DNA of 64,000 nt. Source: Haloparvum alkalitolerans (GTDB lineage Archaea > Halobacteriota > Halobacteria > Halobacteriales > Haloferacaceae). Positions 33,150 through 41,405 of this stretch are shown here, one piece after another. Made by a program: the position numbers and the translations under genes. The DNA lies in the NCBI RefSeq assembly GCF_050122995.1, contig NZ_JBNLIA010000005.1, positions 157,414-221,413 on the forward strand, written 5' to 3'. Below the pieces are notes generated by a model that was not told where the DNA came from, did no database searches, and saw only the letters and a list, made by a program, of their open reading frames with translations. How positions within the stretch are numbered: position 1 is the stretch's first letter; every line of letters begins with the position of its first letter.

Positions 33150-34409
33150 TTATTCGGTCGCGACCTGGCGGTACTCGAGGTTCTCCTCCCAGCCCTGCGT
33201 GAGGAAACCGACGTCCTGGGCCGAGCGGAGGAAGTTCTTGTCCTCCTCGATGAACGATTCCGTCAGCTCGATGTCCTCGTAGATGACCGGTAGGTCGTTG
33301 TCCAGGTCCAGGTTGAGCCCCCAATCGAGGACGTACTGCGCCTGGTCCATGTTCTCCAGTCCGAGCTGATTGAGGTGCTCTTCGTCCTCCTCGATGCGGC
33401 CGATCGGGTCCTCGTACAGCCAGTCGAGCCCCTCGGAGAAGGACTGGACGATCGCTCGCGGGGAGCCGGGGTACTGAGACGCGTAGTCCTGCGAGCAGGT
33501 CCACGAGTTCAGCTGCGGCGCGTTGAACCCGTCGAGATCGGCCATGATGCTCCCGCAGCCGAAGATGCTCGTGATCGTCGGGTCCTCGTCGTTGTACTCC
33601 GCGGGTGCCATCGTCGGCGCGGCCCCGTGGATCGGGGACGTCGTCCCCATCGCCGCGTCCCCGCCCTCGACGAGCTGCGGGACCGCCGAGTACTCGGCCG
33701 TGGTGATGCTGTCGAAGTCGCTCGACTCGTCGTCAGTGAAGTTGTAGCCGAACGCCTCCTGGATGATCATCGGCATCATGATGCCGGTGCCGCCACCCCA
33801 GCCGCCGAGCGCGAACACGTCCTGCTGTTCGTTGAGCAGGTCCATCGACGCCTGCGGGCTGCCCGAGGTCTCCGGGTCGTAGTCGCCGCCGCGTGCCCCG
33901 ACCACCTGCATGATCTGAGGCGCGAGGTTGGCGTTGACCGCGAGCGGGATGTCCCGCTCGCCCGCCAGCTTCGCCGCCTCCAGGGAGCCGAACGTCTCGA
34001 AGTCGGCGCCACCTGAGGTGAAGATCGCCGCGCCCTCCCAGCTCCGGGAGACCTCGACGTTCAGGTTCTCCTCGCTGTAGTGGTCCGCGAGGATCTCCGT
34101 GTCCTCGGCGAGATAGTCCATGATGATCCCCTGGAACCCGGTCGGGGCGAGGAGGAGTCGTACCGTCGTCTGCGACTCCTGACCACCGTTCGAGTCACCG
34201 CCGTTTCCTCCGCCGTCACCGCCGCCACCGCCGTCTCCGTCCGGACTGCTCGTACATCCCGCCGCGGCCGTGAGCAGTCCCGTGCTCGCTGCCGCGCCGG
34301 CCTTCATCACTTTCCGGCGCTTCCACGAGTCGTCCGCCACTTCTTTATTATTTCTGACATTACTGTCCGACGTCCCACCGTCTCCGCTAGGGCTGTCACT
34401 GGTTGCCAT
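33150..34409 (-). CDS. ABC substrate-binding lipoprotein (NMT1/SsuA-like)
   Basis: A 419-aa secreted protein. After an acidic head, WKRRKVMKAGAAASTG and the lipobox AAAGC give a Tat-type lipoprotein signal, followed by a Gly/Asp/Asn linker. The body (TTVRLLLAPTGFQGIIMDYLAE) has the type II binding fold of nitrate/sulfonate/taurine or thiamine-precursor importers. I chose the ATG at 34409: a TTTATATAATC TATA box about 25 nt upstream makes the transcript leaderless. The ligand is not predictable. Confidence 0.87.
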   Translation of the reverse strand: MATSDSPSGDGGTSDSNVRNNKEVADDSWKRRKVMKAGAAASTGLLTAAAGCTSSPDGDGGGGGDGGGNGGDSNGGQESQTTVRLLLAPTGFQGIIMDYLAEDTEILADHYSEENLNVEVSRSWEGAAIFTSGGADFETFGSLEAAKLAGERDIPLAVNANLAPQIMQVVGARGGDYDPETSGSPQASMDLLNEQQDVFALGGWGGGTGIMMPMIIQEAFGYNFTDDESSDFDSITTAEYSAVPQLVEGGDAAMGTTSPIHGAAPTMAPAEYNDEDPTITSIFGCGSIMADLDGFNAPQLNSWTCSQDYASQYPGSPRAIVQSFSEGLDWLYEDPIGRIEEDEEHLNQLGLENMDQAQYVLDWGLNLDLDNDLPVIYEDIELTESFIEEDKNFLRSAQDVGFLTQGWEENLEYRQVATE

Positions 34410-34429
34410 GCGACTGGGTAGATAGCCTA

Positions 34430-34442
34430 AGATTATATAAAG
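34430..34442 (-). promoter_or_regulatory. TATA box of the nitrate/sulfonate-type ABC operon
   Basis: CTTTATATAATC on the minus strand, about 25 nt before the ATG. The gap 34410-34675 otherwise shows only AT-rich sequence near 34440-34500 and no gene. Confidence 0.6.
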
Positions 34443-34675
34443 GTTAAGCATAATTCGGGATAGTGCACGGGAAATACTATCTCAGGTAATTACTGGATTG
34501 CATAACTCCGTTCACGTTCGGGAGAGCCGCTGGTAGAACCAGTGAATATAACCGATAATGACCGGCCGAGCCTGTCTCGCCAACGTGGCGGTCTCCGCGC
34601 GCCCGGTGGGCCGATGCGTTCGGGTCCACCGGCTCTCTCGGGCGGCGTCTTCGACGGAAAAATGGTGCCGGGCCG

Positions 34676-36820
34676 CTAGTCGTCGGCCGGTTCGGCGCCG
34701 CCGGAATCGGCGTCGACGTTCACGGCTATCTCGGCCGCAGCCGCCTTGTACTCCGGGATCTTCGCGCGCTCGTCGAGCACGTCGTTCGTCAAGCGGTTCG
34801 CGGAGGCGGCCGCGAAATGCGGCGTGGTCCACACGACGCCCTCCTTGATCGCCTCGGTCACGTTGGCGCGGACGTCGATGGATCCGCGCCGGGACCGCAG
34901 CGTCACCTCGTCGCCGTCCTCGATGCCGTAGTGGGCGGCGTCGTTCGGGTGGACGTCGACGAAGTTCTCCGGGTGCTGGCGCGACAGCGTCGGGGACCGC
35001 CTGCTCATCGTCCCCGTGTTGTAGTGTTCCTCGAGGCGCGCGGTCGTGAGGATAAGCGGGTACTCCTCGTCGGGCGTCTCCACCGGCGGCTGGTGGCGGA
35101 CGCCCTCGATCTTTCCGAGCCCGTTCTCCGTCTCGAAGGCGTCCTCGTAGAGGTACCGGTCCCCTTCGTCGCCCGGCTCGTAACAGGGCCACTGGATCCC
35201 CGTCTCGCCGAGCCGGTCGTAGGTCATGCCGTGGTAGCTCGGACACACCTGCCGGAGCTCCTCGAAGACGGCCTCCGGGCCGTCGAACCGGAAGCCCTCC
35301 TCGCCGAACAGCCGACTGCCGACCTCCATCAGGATCTCGAGGTCGTGTTCCGTGTTCTCGTGCACCTTCTGGACCGGCCGCATCCGCTGGACGCGACGGT
35401 CGGTGTTCGTGACGGTGCCGCCCCGCTCCGCCCACGTCGTCGCCGGGAGCACCACGTCGGCGTACTTCGCCGTCTCCGTCATGAAGATGTCCTGCACGAC
35501 GAGGAACTCCAGCTCCTGGAGGCGCTCCTCGACGCGGTTCCCGTCGGGCTCGCTCATGATCGGGTTCTCGCCCATCACGTACAGCCCGTGGACCGAGTCG
35601 CCGGCCTCGTGGGAGATCTCGACGTTCGTGAGTCCGGGCTCATCGGGGATCGTGAACCCCCAGACGTCCTCGACCGACTCGCGCGCCTCGTCGTCGTCGA
35701 CCAACTGGTAGCCCGGGAGGACGTTCGGCATCGCGCCCACGTCACAGGTTCCCTGGACGTTGTTCTGTCCACGGAGAGGGTTCACGCCCGTTCCGGGCTT
35801 GCCGAGGTTCCCGGTCACCAACGCGAGGTTGATCTCGTTCTGGACGTTGTCGACGCCGCAGGTGTGCTGGCTCATCCCCATCCCCGTGAAGATGGCGGCG
35901 TCGTTCGCCATCGCGTACTTCTCGGCCGCGAGCTCGATGTCCTCGAGGGGGACCCCGCACTCCTCGGCCGCGGCCGCCTTGTCGAAGTCCGCCAGCGTCT
36001 CGCGGAGGTCCTCGAACCCCTCGGTCCGCTCGGCCACGAACGCCTCGTCGATCCAGCCCTCGTCCGGGTTCTCCTCGTGGCGCTCGAGGATCGTCTTCAG
36101 GACGATGTTGAGTAGGGGAATGTCCGTCCCCGGCTCCAGCTGGAGGTGCATGTGCCGCTCGGTGCCCTCGATGTCGAACGACTCGGTCGTCTTGTTGGCG
36201 TGGGGGTCGACCTGGATCACGGTCGCGCCCTCCAGGACCGCCTGTCGGAAGTACTGGCTGTTGGCGATCGGGTGCTGCTCCCCGGGATTCGCGCCCTGGA
36301 TCCAGAGCAGGTCCGCGGACTCCTCCAGGTCGGCCATGCTGTTGGTCATCGCGCCCGCGCCGAGGCTGGTTCGCAGCGCCCACACGGTGGAGGCGTGGCA
36401 CATCCGGGTGCAGTTGTCGACGTTGTTCGTGCCGTACCGGCGCGCGAGCTTCTGCAGGAGGTAGTTCTCCTCGTTCATCGTCTTCGAGGAGCCGAAGAAC
36501 CCCATCGCGTCCGGGTCGTGTTCCTCCCGGATGCGCTCCATCTCCTCGACGACGCGGGCGTAGGCCTCCTCCCAGGTCGCCTCGCGGAACTCCCCGTCCT
36601 CCTTGACCAGCGGATCCGTCAGGCGGTCCTCGTGGTCGACGACCTCGGTCGCCGCACCGCCCTTGATGCAGATGCGACCCTCGTTCACCGGGGCGTCCCC
36701 CCACGGGAGGAAGCGCATGTCTCCCGGGTCGTCGTCGGGATTGACCTGAATCCCGCAGCCGACCCCACAGTACGGACAGATCGTCTTGACCGGATCGTCC
36801 TCCTTACTGGACATTGTCAT
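34676..36820 (-). CDS. formate dehydrogenase-like molybdopterin oxidoreductase (Cys type)
   Basis: A 714-aa molybdenum/tungsten bis-MGD enzyme. The N-terminal [4Fe-4S] motif is CPYCGVGC ... Cys51 (Cys15, 18, 22 and 51). The catalytic loop NCTRMCHAST puts Cys141-His142 at the FdhF selenocysteine position, as in Cys-type formate dehydrogenases. GMGMSQHTCGVDNVQNEINLALVTGN and the C-terminal dinucleotide-binding domain (LILTTARLEEHYNTGTM) complete the fold. I chose the ATG at 36820, about 28 nt after a GAATATTG TATA-like box. No FeS-electron-transfer, diaphorase or FdhD gene is in the window, so the electron acceptor is unknown. Confidence 0.88.
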   Translation of the reverse strand: MTMSSKEDDPVKTICPYCGVGCGIQVNPDDDPGDMRFLPWGDAPVNEGRICIKGGAATEVVDHEDRLTDPLVKEDGEFREATWEEAYARVVEEMERIREEHDPDAMGFFGSSKTMNEENYLLQKLARRYGTNNVDNCTRMCHASTVWALRTSLGAGAMTNSMADLEESADLLWIQGANPGEQHPIANSQYFRQAVLEGATVIQVDPHANKTTESFDIEGTERHMHLQLEPGTDIPLLNIVLKTILERHEENPDEGWIDEAFVAERTEGFEDLRETLADFDKAAAAEECGVPLEDIELAAEKYAMANDAAIFTGMGMSQHTCGVDNVQNEINLALVTGNLGKPGTGVNPLRGQNNVQGTCDVGAMPNVLPGYQLVDDDEARESVEDVWGFTIPDEPGLTNVEISHEAGDSVHGLYVMGENPIMSEPDGNRVEERLQELEFLVVQDIFMTETAKYADVVLPATTWAERGGTVTNTDRRVQRMRPVQKVHENTEHDLEILMEVGSRLFGEEGFRFDGPEAVFEELRQVCPSYHGMTYDRLGETGIQWPCYEPGDEGDRYLYEDAFETENGLGKIEGVRHQPPVETPDEEYPLILTTARLEEHYNTGTMSRRSPTLSRQHPENFVDVHPNDAAHYGIEDGDEVTLRSRRGSIDVRANVTEAIKEGVVWTTPHFAAASANRLTNDVLDERAKIPEYKAAAAEIAVNVDADSGGAEPADD

Positions 36821-37159
36821 CACTTGTGAGACGTACGTTCACATGACTCAATATTCGGGACCGCTGATAAAGTCACCGACCGCGGGACCGGTCATCGGTC
36901 GACACGCCCGACCGCCGAACTGCCTCCGAGCGGCGTGTCTACCTCCGAGCGGTGTATCTGCCCCCACGCGGCGTACCGCTCCGGTTCCGGGACGCATTTC
37001 ACCGAAGATTTTACGCCACTCGCTCACCCACGGAGGACCACGACTCCCCATGCCACACCTACCACGGACCCCCGACCGACAGACGAGAGAGTCCGATGCG
37101 ACCATCCATCCGCCCACGTTCGGTGCGCACCGCGCCGACGGGTCGGCCATCGGGGAACT
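36821..37159. other. non-coding gap with a possible short leader ORF
   Basis: No recognisable gene. A 37-codon ORF at 37050-37163, preceded by GGAGG, overlaps the next small gene as ATGA. It could be a coupled leader peptide but has no family or halophilic signature. Confidence 0.3.
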
Positions 37160-37345
37160 ATGAGCGAGCGGTTCCCCTCGAGTTCGTTCATCGTGACGAT
37201 GCTCGTCATCGACGCGCTGTTCCTGGGGATTCTCGGGAGCGGCGTCCTCCCGTTCGACCCCAGCGCGCTGCTGGTCGGATTCGGGCTGTTCGGCCTCTCG
37301 CCGCTCCTCGCGTACCTGATCACCGAGTCGCGCTCCGCTCCGTAG
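37160..37345 (+). CDS. small two-span membrane protein
   Basis: A 61-aa protein with two hydrophobic helices (about residues 10-28 and 36-55) and no recognised family. The ATG follows GGGGAAC, a weak ribosome-binding sequence. Third-position GC preference fits the neighbourhood. Confidence is limited by its size. Confidence 0.5.
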   Translation: MSERFPSSSFIVTMLVIDALFLGILGSGVLPFDPSALLVGFGLFGLSPLLAYLITESRSAP

Positions 37346-37447
37346 CGGCCACAGTTCGGTCGTACTCGCTCGTGGATCGTCCGGTTCGCGGTCGTCCGTC
37401 CCCCTCCTGAGAAAAATTTATGTACTCCGAGTTCGGTTGTCTGCTCG

Positions 37448-37645
37448 ATGAGAGAGATATTAACACACACCATAATCATCGCCGTATTCGGCGCCCTGCT
37501 GTACGCGGCGGCAGTATCGATGTACACCGCAAACACGGGGAACATCCTCCTGTTCGGCTACATCCTTCTGACCCCCCGCCTCTTCGAGTTCCTCGGCGCC
37601 GTCCGGGAACGGAACAGCACGGCCCCACAAAAAGAGATCGCCTGA
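37448..37645 (+). CDS. small two-span membrane protein
   Basis: A 65-aa protein starting MREILTHTIIIAVFGALLY, with two membrane helices (about 6-25 and 32-50) and a polar tail. A clear AAAAATTTATG TATA box (37412-37422) about 28 nt upstream of the ATG supports a leaderless gene. No family is recognised. Confidence 0.6.
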   Translation: MREILTHTIIIAVFGALLYAAAVSMYTANTGNILLFGYILLTPRLFEFLGAVRERNSTAPQKEIA

Positions 37646-38521
37646 CTCGCCGGGAGTCTTTCGACTGGGTCGGAGGTCGCTGCTGCCGGCGTCGTGATGA
37701 GTCGCGGCGGTCGACGGCAGACCCTCCGAGCAGCGACGCGACTAGCCGGCGCCTGCTCGTTGCCGGCCCCGGCTTCCACCAGGTGCCCCGAGATTCGGTC
37801 CCCGTGGCCGATCGCGACGCGAGCATCCGGCTCCTCGAACCGTTCTCCGGTCTCGGATTCTTTCTTTCTCTCCCCGAGTAGCCCCGCTCGGTTCTCCGAC
37901 GGTTCGACCATCGTTCGTTCAGCTGCAGCAGACACGCCCTGCGGACGGTAGTTCGAGGGAACCGCTCCGACGCATTTCCGTGATCTGACTTCTGAATATA
38001 GTATACTTTCCATTACTGCTTTATCGTACTTCCATATAGATTATATAACTGGACGCGATTCGGATGCGGTCCGTGTTCGAGACTGAGGTTCCGCTCGAGA
38101 TCGAAGTCTCGACGGGTTATCCCTGGCTATAACATCTTTCTCGGCCCTATAAAAACTGTTAGACGAATAATCCGGACTAAAACAGATCATTCACTCATCC
38201 GGAACTTAGTATAACACAATTCCTGAATAGATACGGGAATTTCTGGATAATTCTGGCCTCTTCTCTCGGAGAATAGCCATATATGGCGGATCTTCCGATA
38301 TATAGTGTCTATTTCACAGTGGTATCTGTATCCCTTTGACTTCCTTTTTTCTCAATGACCTCTCTATCTCAGATACATATCGAAATTCAATGGTGTCTCG
38401 AATCCGTGCAATTGGTCGGAACGGTGTCTCTCCCTCGAACGGCTGGCGTCGTCGCGCGTTGCTGCTCGCTTTCCCGGGTTGTGAACGCTTCTCGACCGGC
38501 GGTGTCCGCGTTCGAACGCGG
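37646..38521. other. 876-bp gene desert with AT-rich core
   Basis: From about 37980 to 38400 the sequence is AT-rich and full of TATA-like strings (for example ATATAGATTATATAA near 38032). No ORF here has a halophilic composition or a recognisable family. It could be a low-GC insertion scar or regulatory DNA; nothing decides between them. Confidence 0.5.
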
Positions 38522-39283
38522 TCACTCGAAGTCGGGCGAGCGTCCCTCGAGGAACGCCGCGACGCCCTCGGCGTGTGCGTCGGTGCCGTACGCGAGCGTC
38601 TGGTAGTGGGCCTCTCGCTCGAGCCCGTCCTGCCACGACCGGCCGAGGTTACCGTGGATCGCCCGCTTCGTGAGCGCGATGGTCTCGGTCGGTCGCTCCG
38701 CGAGCGTCGACAGCAGCGAGTCAACCCGCTCGTCGAGGTCGGCGTCCGGGACGGCCTCGTTGATCACGTCCCACTCCGCGGCCTTCGACGCGGGGATCAA
38801 CCGGCCGGTAAAGGCGAGGTCCTTCGTCTTCCGGAGGCCGATGACGCGCGGCAGGATCGCGGTGGTGCCGGCGTCCGGTACCAGCCCGACGTTGACGAAC
38901 GAGGCCCCGAACCGGGCGGACTCGGCCGCGTACGCGAAGTCGGCGAGCGCCGCGATCGCCATGCCGGCACCGACGGCGTCGCCGTTGACGCGAGCGATCA
39001 CGGGGACCGGCGCCTCGAGGATCGACTCGGCGACGCCGCCGAGCGTTTCCTGGACGCGTTCGTGTGCCTCCAGCGCGGTCTCGTCGCGGTCGGCCATCGC
39101 GTCGATGTCGCCCCCGGAGCTGAACGCGTCGCCCTCGCCGGTGACCACCACGGCGTCGTGCGTGGCGGGGTCCAGTCCCTCCATGGCCTCGATGAGGTCC
39201 CGGGCCACCGCTCCGGTCATCGCGTTGTACGACTGGGGCCGGTCGAAGGTGATCGCTCTGACGTCACCGTCGTCGACGTGCAT
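38522..39283 (-). CDS. enoyl-CoA hydratase/isomerase family protein
   Basis: A 253-aa crotonase-fold enzyme. The oxyanion-hole segments are GEGDAFSSGGDIDAM and ARVNGDAVGAGMAIAALADFAYA, and the region corresponding to catalytic glutamates reads GASFVNVGLVPDAGTTAILPRVIG, with Asp rather than Glu in the second position. It acts on acyl-CoA esters; hydratase, isomerase or ring-cleaving activity cannot be separated. It stands alone ahead of the UspA and Liv genes. Confidence 0.88.
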   Translation of the reverse strand: MHVDDGDVRAITFDRPQSYNAMTGAVARDLIEAMEGLDPATHDAVVVTGEGDAFSSGGDIDAMADRDETALEAHERVQETLGGVAESILEAPVPVIARVNGDAVGAGMAIAALADFAYAAESARFGASFVNVGLVPDAGTTAILPRVIGLRKTKDLAFTGRLIPASKAAEWDVINEAVPDADLDERVDSLLSTLAERPTETIALTKRAIHGNLGRSWQDGLEREAHYQTLAYGTDAHAEGVAAFLEGRSPDFE

Positions 39284-39382
39284 ACTCGTGTCCGCGCGTC
39301 CGACGGCCCTATACCCTTCGCTGTGCGGACGGGTCCTCCTCGCCCCGCACCCTCCCCGATTTTGGGACGCGGCGGATTCCCG

Positions 39383-39790
39383 TCAATCGTCCGTCTCCGA
39401 CTCCTGCGGACTGCAGACGATCACCGGCCGCTCCGTCTGCAGGATCACCGACTGGGAGACGCTCCCGAACAGCACCTTTCCCGCGGGCGTTCGCTTGCGT
39501 CCGGCGACGCAGATGGCGTCGGCGTCCAGCTCGTCCGCGGTCTCCACGATCGACGGCGCGGGCTCCCCGCTCCGCTCGCGGAACTCGACGGTCACGCCCT
39601 CGGCGGCCAGGAGCGACTCCGCGCGCGTCACCGCGTCCACCTGCGAGACCGAGGCCCCCTCGGGGTTGTCGACGAAATCGTGGAGCAGGTACGCGACCAC
39701 ATCGTCGCCCGAGAAGAGGTCGAGGACCGTCTCGGCCTGTGCGGTCGCACGCTCGATGCTCTCGTCGATCGCGAGCAGCAGCCGGCTCAT
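39383..39790 (-). CDS. universal stress protein, single UspA domain
   Basis: A 135-aa UspA-fold protein with the ATP-binding G-2x-G-9x-G[S/T] pattern degenerate as VAGRKRTPAGKVLFGSVSQSV. It starts at the ATG at 39790 (MSRLLLAIDES). Such proteins are often beside transporters, where they bind nucleotides and modulate activity. Confidence 0.85.
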   Translation of the reverse strand: MSRLLLAIDESIERATAQAETVLDLFSGDDVVAYLLHDFVDNPEGASVSQVDAVTRAESLLAAEGVTVEFRERSGEPAPSIVETADELDADAICVAGRKRTPAGKVLFGSVSQSVILQTERPVIVCSPQESETDD

Positions 39791-39922
39791 GTCGTCCCGT
39801 TCGCCGCCGCCGGTGTTATAGTCATCGGAAAAACACACTGATCGTTCGTTCTGATCCGTCGCCCGGTTCGGGGGTCACCGCGGTCCGTTCCGACCGAGGT
39901 CCGGCCGCGGACCGGCATGGCC

Positions 39923-40654
39923 TCAGTCGGCACCGGTGATGCCGAGGTGCTCGTCGAGGATCGCCTGATCCTCGCGCACGTCCGCGGAGCGCCCCTCGTG
40001 CACGATCTGCCCCTTCTCGAGGATGTACGTGTACTCGGAGACGTCGAGCGCCACCGGGATGTTCTGCTCGACGACGAGCACGGTGATCCCCCGGTCGTTC
40101 AGCGTCTCGATCACGTCCTCGATCTGTCTGACGACGTACGGCGCGAGCCCCTCGGTGGGCTCGTCGAGGAGCAGCAGGTCCGGGTCGGCGACCATCGCGC
40201 GCGCGATCGCGAGCATCTGTTGCTCGCCGCCGGAGAGCACTGACCCGGGGCTGTCCTCGCGCTTCTCGAGGTTCTCGAACATGCCGATCACCTCGTCGAC
40301 CGAGGGGCCGTCGGGCGCGTCGACGCCGATCTGCCCCATCCTGACGTTCTCGCGGACCGTGAGTCCGGGGAAGATCCGGCGCTCCTCGGGGACGAACGTG
40401 ATCCCCGCCCGGATCGTCTCCTCGGTGTCGAGTCGGGTGACCTCCCGACCGTCGAACGTGATGGTCCCCGCCGTCGGCACGATGTTCCCGACGATCGACC
40501 TGAGCGTCGTGGTCTTCCCGACGCCGTTCCGCCCGACGAGCGAGACGACGGAGCCTCGCTCGACGTCCAGCGTGATCCCCGTAAGGACCTCGGTCATCCC
40601 GTAGCCGGCGTGGACGTTACGCAGGCTCAAAATCGGGTCACTCACCGCGGCCAC
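39923..40654 (-). CDS. livF: branched-chain-type ABC ATPase LivF (second system)
   Basis: A 243-aa ABC ATPase with GRNGVGKTT, LSGGEQQMLAIARAM and LLLLDEPTEGL. It overlaps livG by 17 bp at its start. Together with the following genes it forms a second Liv-type importer, distinct in sequence from the one at 19147-24048. Confidence 0.92.
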   Translation of the reverse strand: MAAVSDPILSLRNVHAGYGMTEVLTGITLDVERGSVVSLVGRNGVGKTTTLRSIVGNIVPTAGTITFDGREVTRLDTEETIRAGITFVPEERRIFPGLTVRENVRMGQIGVDAPDGPSVDEVIGMFENLEKREDSPGSVLSGGEQQMLAIARAMVADPDLLLLDEPTEGLAPYVVRQIEDVIETLNDRGITVLVVEQNIPVALDVSEYTYILEKGQIVHEGRSADVREDQAILDEHLGITGAD

Positions 40655-41405
40655 CTCCGAGGTACGCGTCCTGAACCGCGTCGTTCTCGGCGATCTCCGT
40701 CGGCGTCCCGGTCGCGAGCACCTCGCCGCGAGTGAGCACGGTTATGCGGTCCGATACGTCCATGATCAGGTCGATGTCGTGTTCGATGAGCATGATGGAC
40801 TGGTCGGCCAGCACCTCGTTGACGAGCGCCAGCGTCTCCCGCGTCTCCTCGCTGCTCATCCCCGCGGTCGGTTCGTCGAGGAGGACGAGTTGCGGGTCCG
40901 TCGCGAGGACCAGCCCGATCTCGAGGCGACGCTGGTCGCCGTACGCGAGCGTTCCAGCCAGCTCCTCGGACCGGTCGTCGAGCCCGATGCGGCGCAGGAT
41001 CTCGTCCGTCCGGTCGTTCATTTCGTCGAACGATCCGGTGTCCCGGAACAGCGCCTCCGTCCTGCCGAGGTCCGCGTACCGCTTCGACTGGACGGCGAGT
41101 CGGACGTTCTCGTGGACGGTGAGCCCGCTGAAGACGTTCGTTATCTGGAACGACCGGCTGACCCCCCGCCGGACGCGCTCGTGGGGCGGGAGGTCGGCGA
41201 TGGGTTCGCCGTCGAACTCGATCCGGCCGCTCGTCGGCTGGAGCGCGCCGGAGATCAGGTTGAACAGGGTCGTCTTCCCGGCGCCGTTGGGACCGATCAC
41301 GCTCCGGAACTCGCCGCGTTCGATGTCGAGATCGACGTGGCTCGTCGCGGTCAGCTCTCCGAACTTCTTCGTCAGGTCGCGGATCTTCAGGGCAGTGTCG
41401 GTCAT
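40638..41405 (-). CDS. livG: branched-chain-type ABC ATPase LivG (second system)
   Basis: A 255-aa ABC ATPase: GPNGAGKTT, a LAYGDQRRLEIGLVL signature (Gly-Asp in place of the usual Gly-Glu) and LVLLDEPTAGMS. It lacks the Gly/Asp insert of the first system's LivG and overlaps the permease stop by 4 bp. Confidence 0.92.
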   Translation of the reverse strand: MTDTALKIRDLTKKFGELTATSHVDLDIERGEFRSVIGPNGAGKTTLFNLISGALQPTSGRIEFDGEPIADLPPHERVRRGVSRSFQITNVFSGLTVHENVRLAVQSKRYADLGRTEALFRDTGSFDEMNDRTDEILRRIGLDDRSEELAGTLAYGDQRRLEIGLVLATDPQLVLLDEPTAGMSSEETRETLALVNEVLADQSIMLIEHDIDLIMDVSDRITVLTRGEVLATGTPTEIAENDAVQDAYLGGGRGE

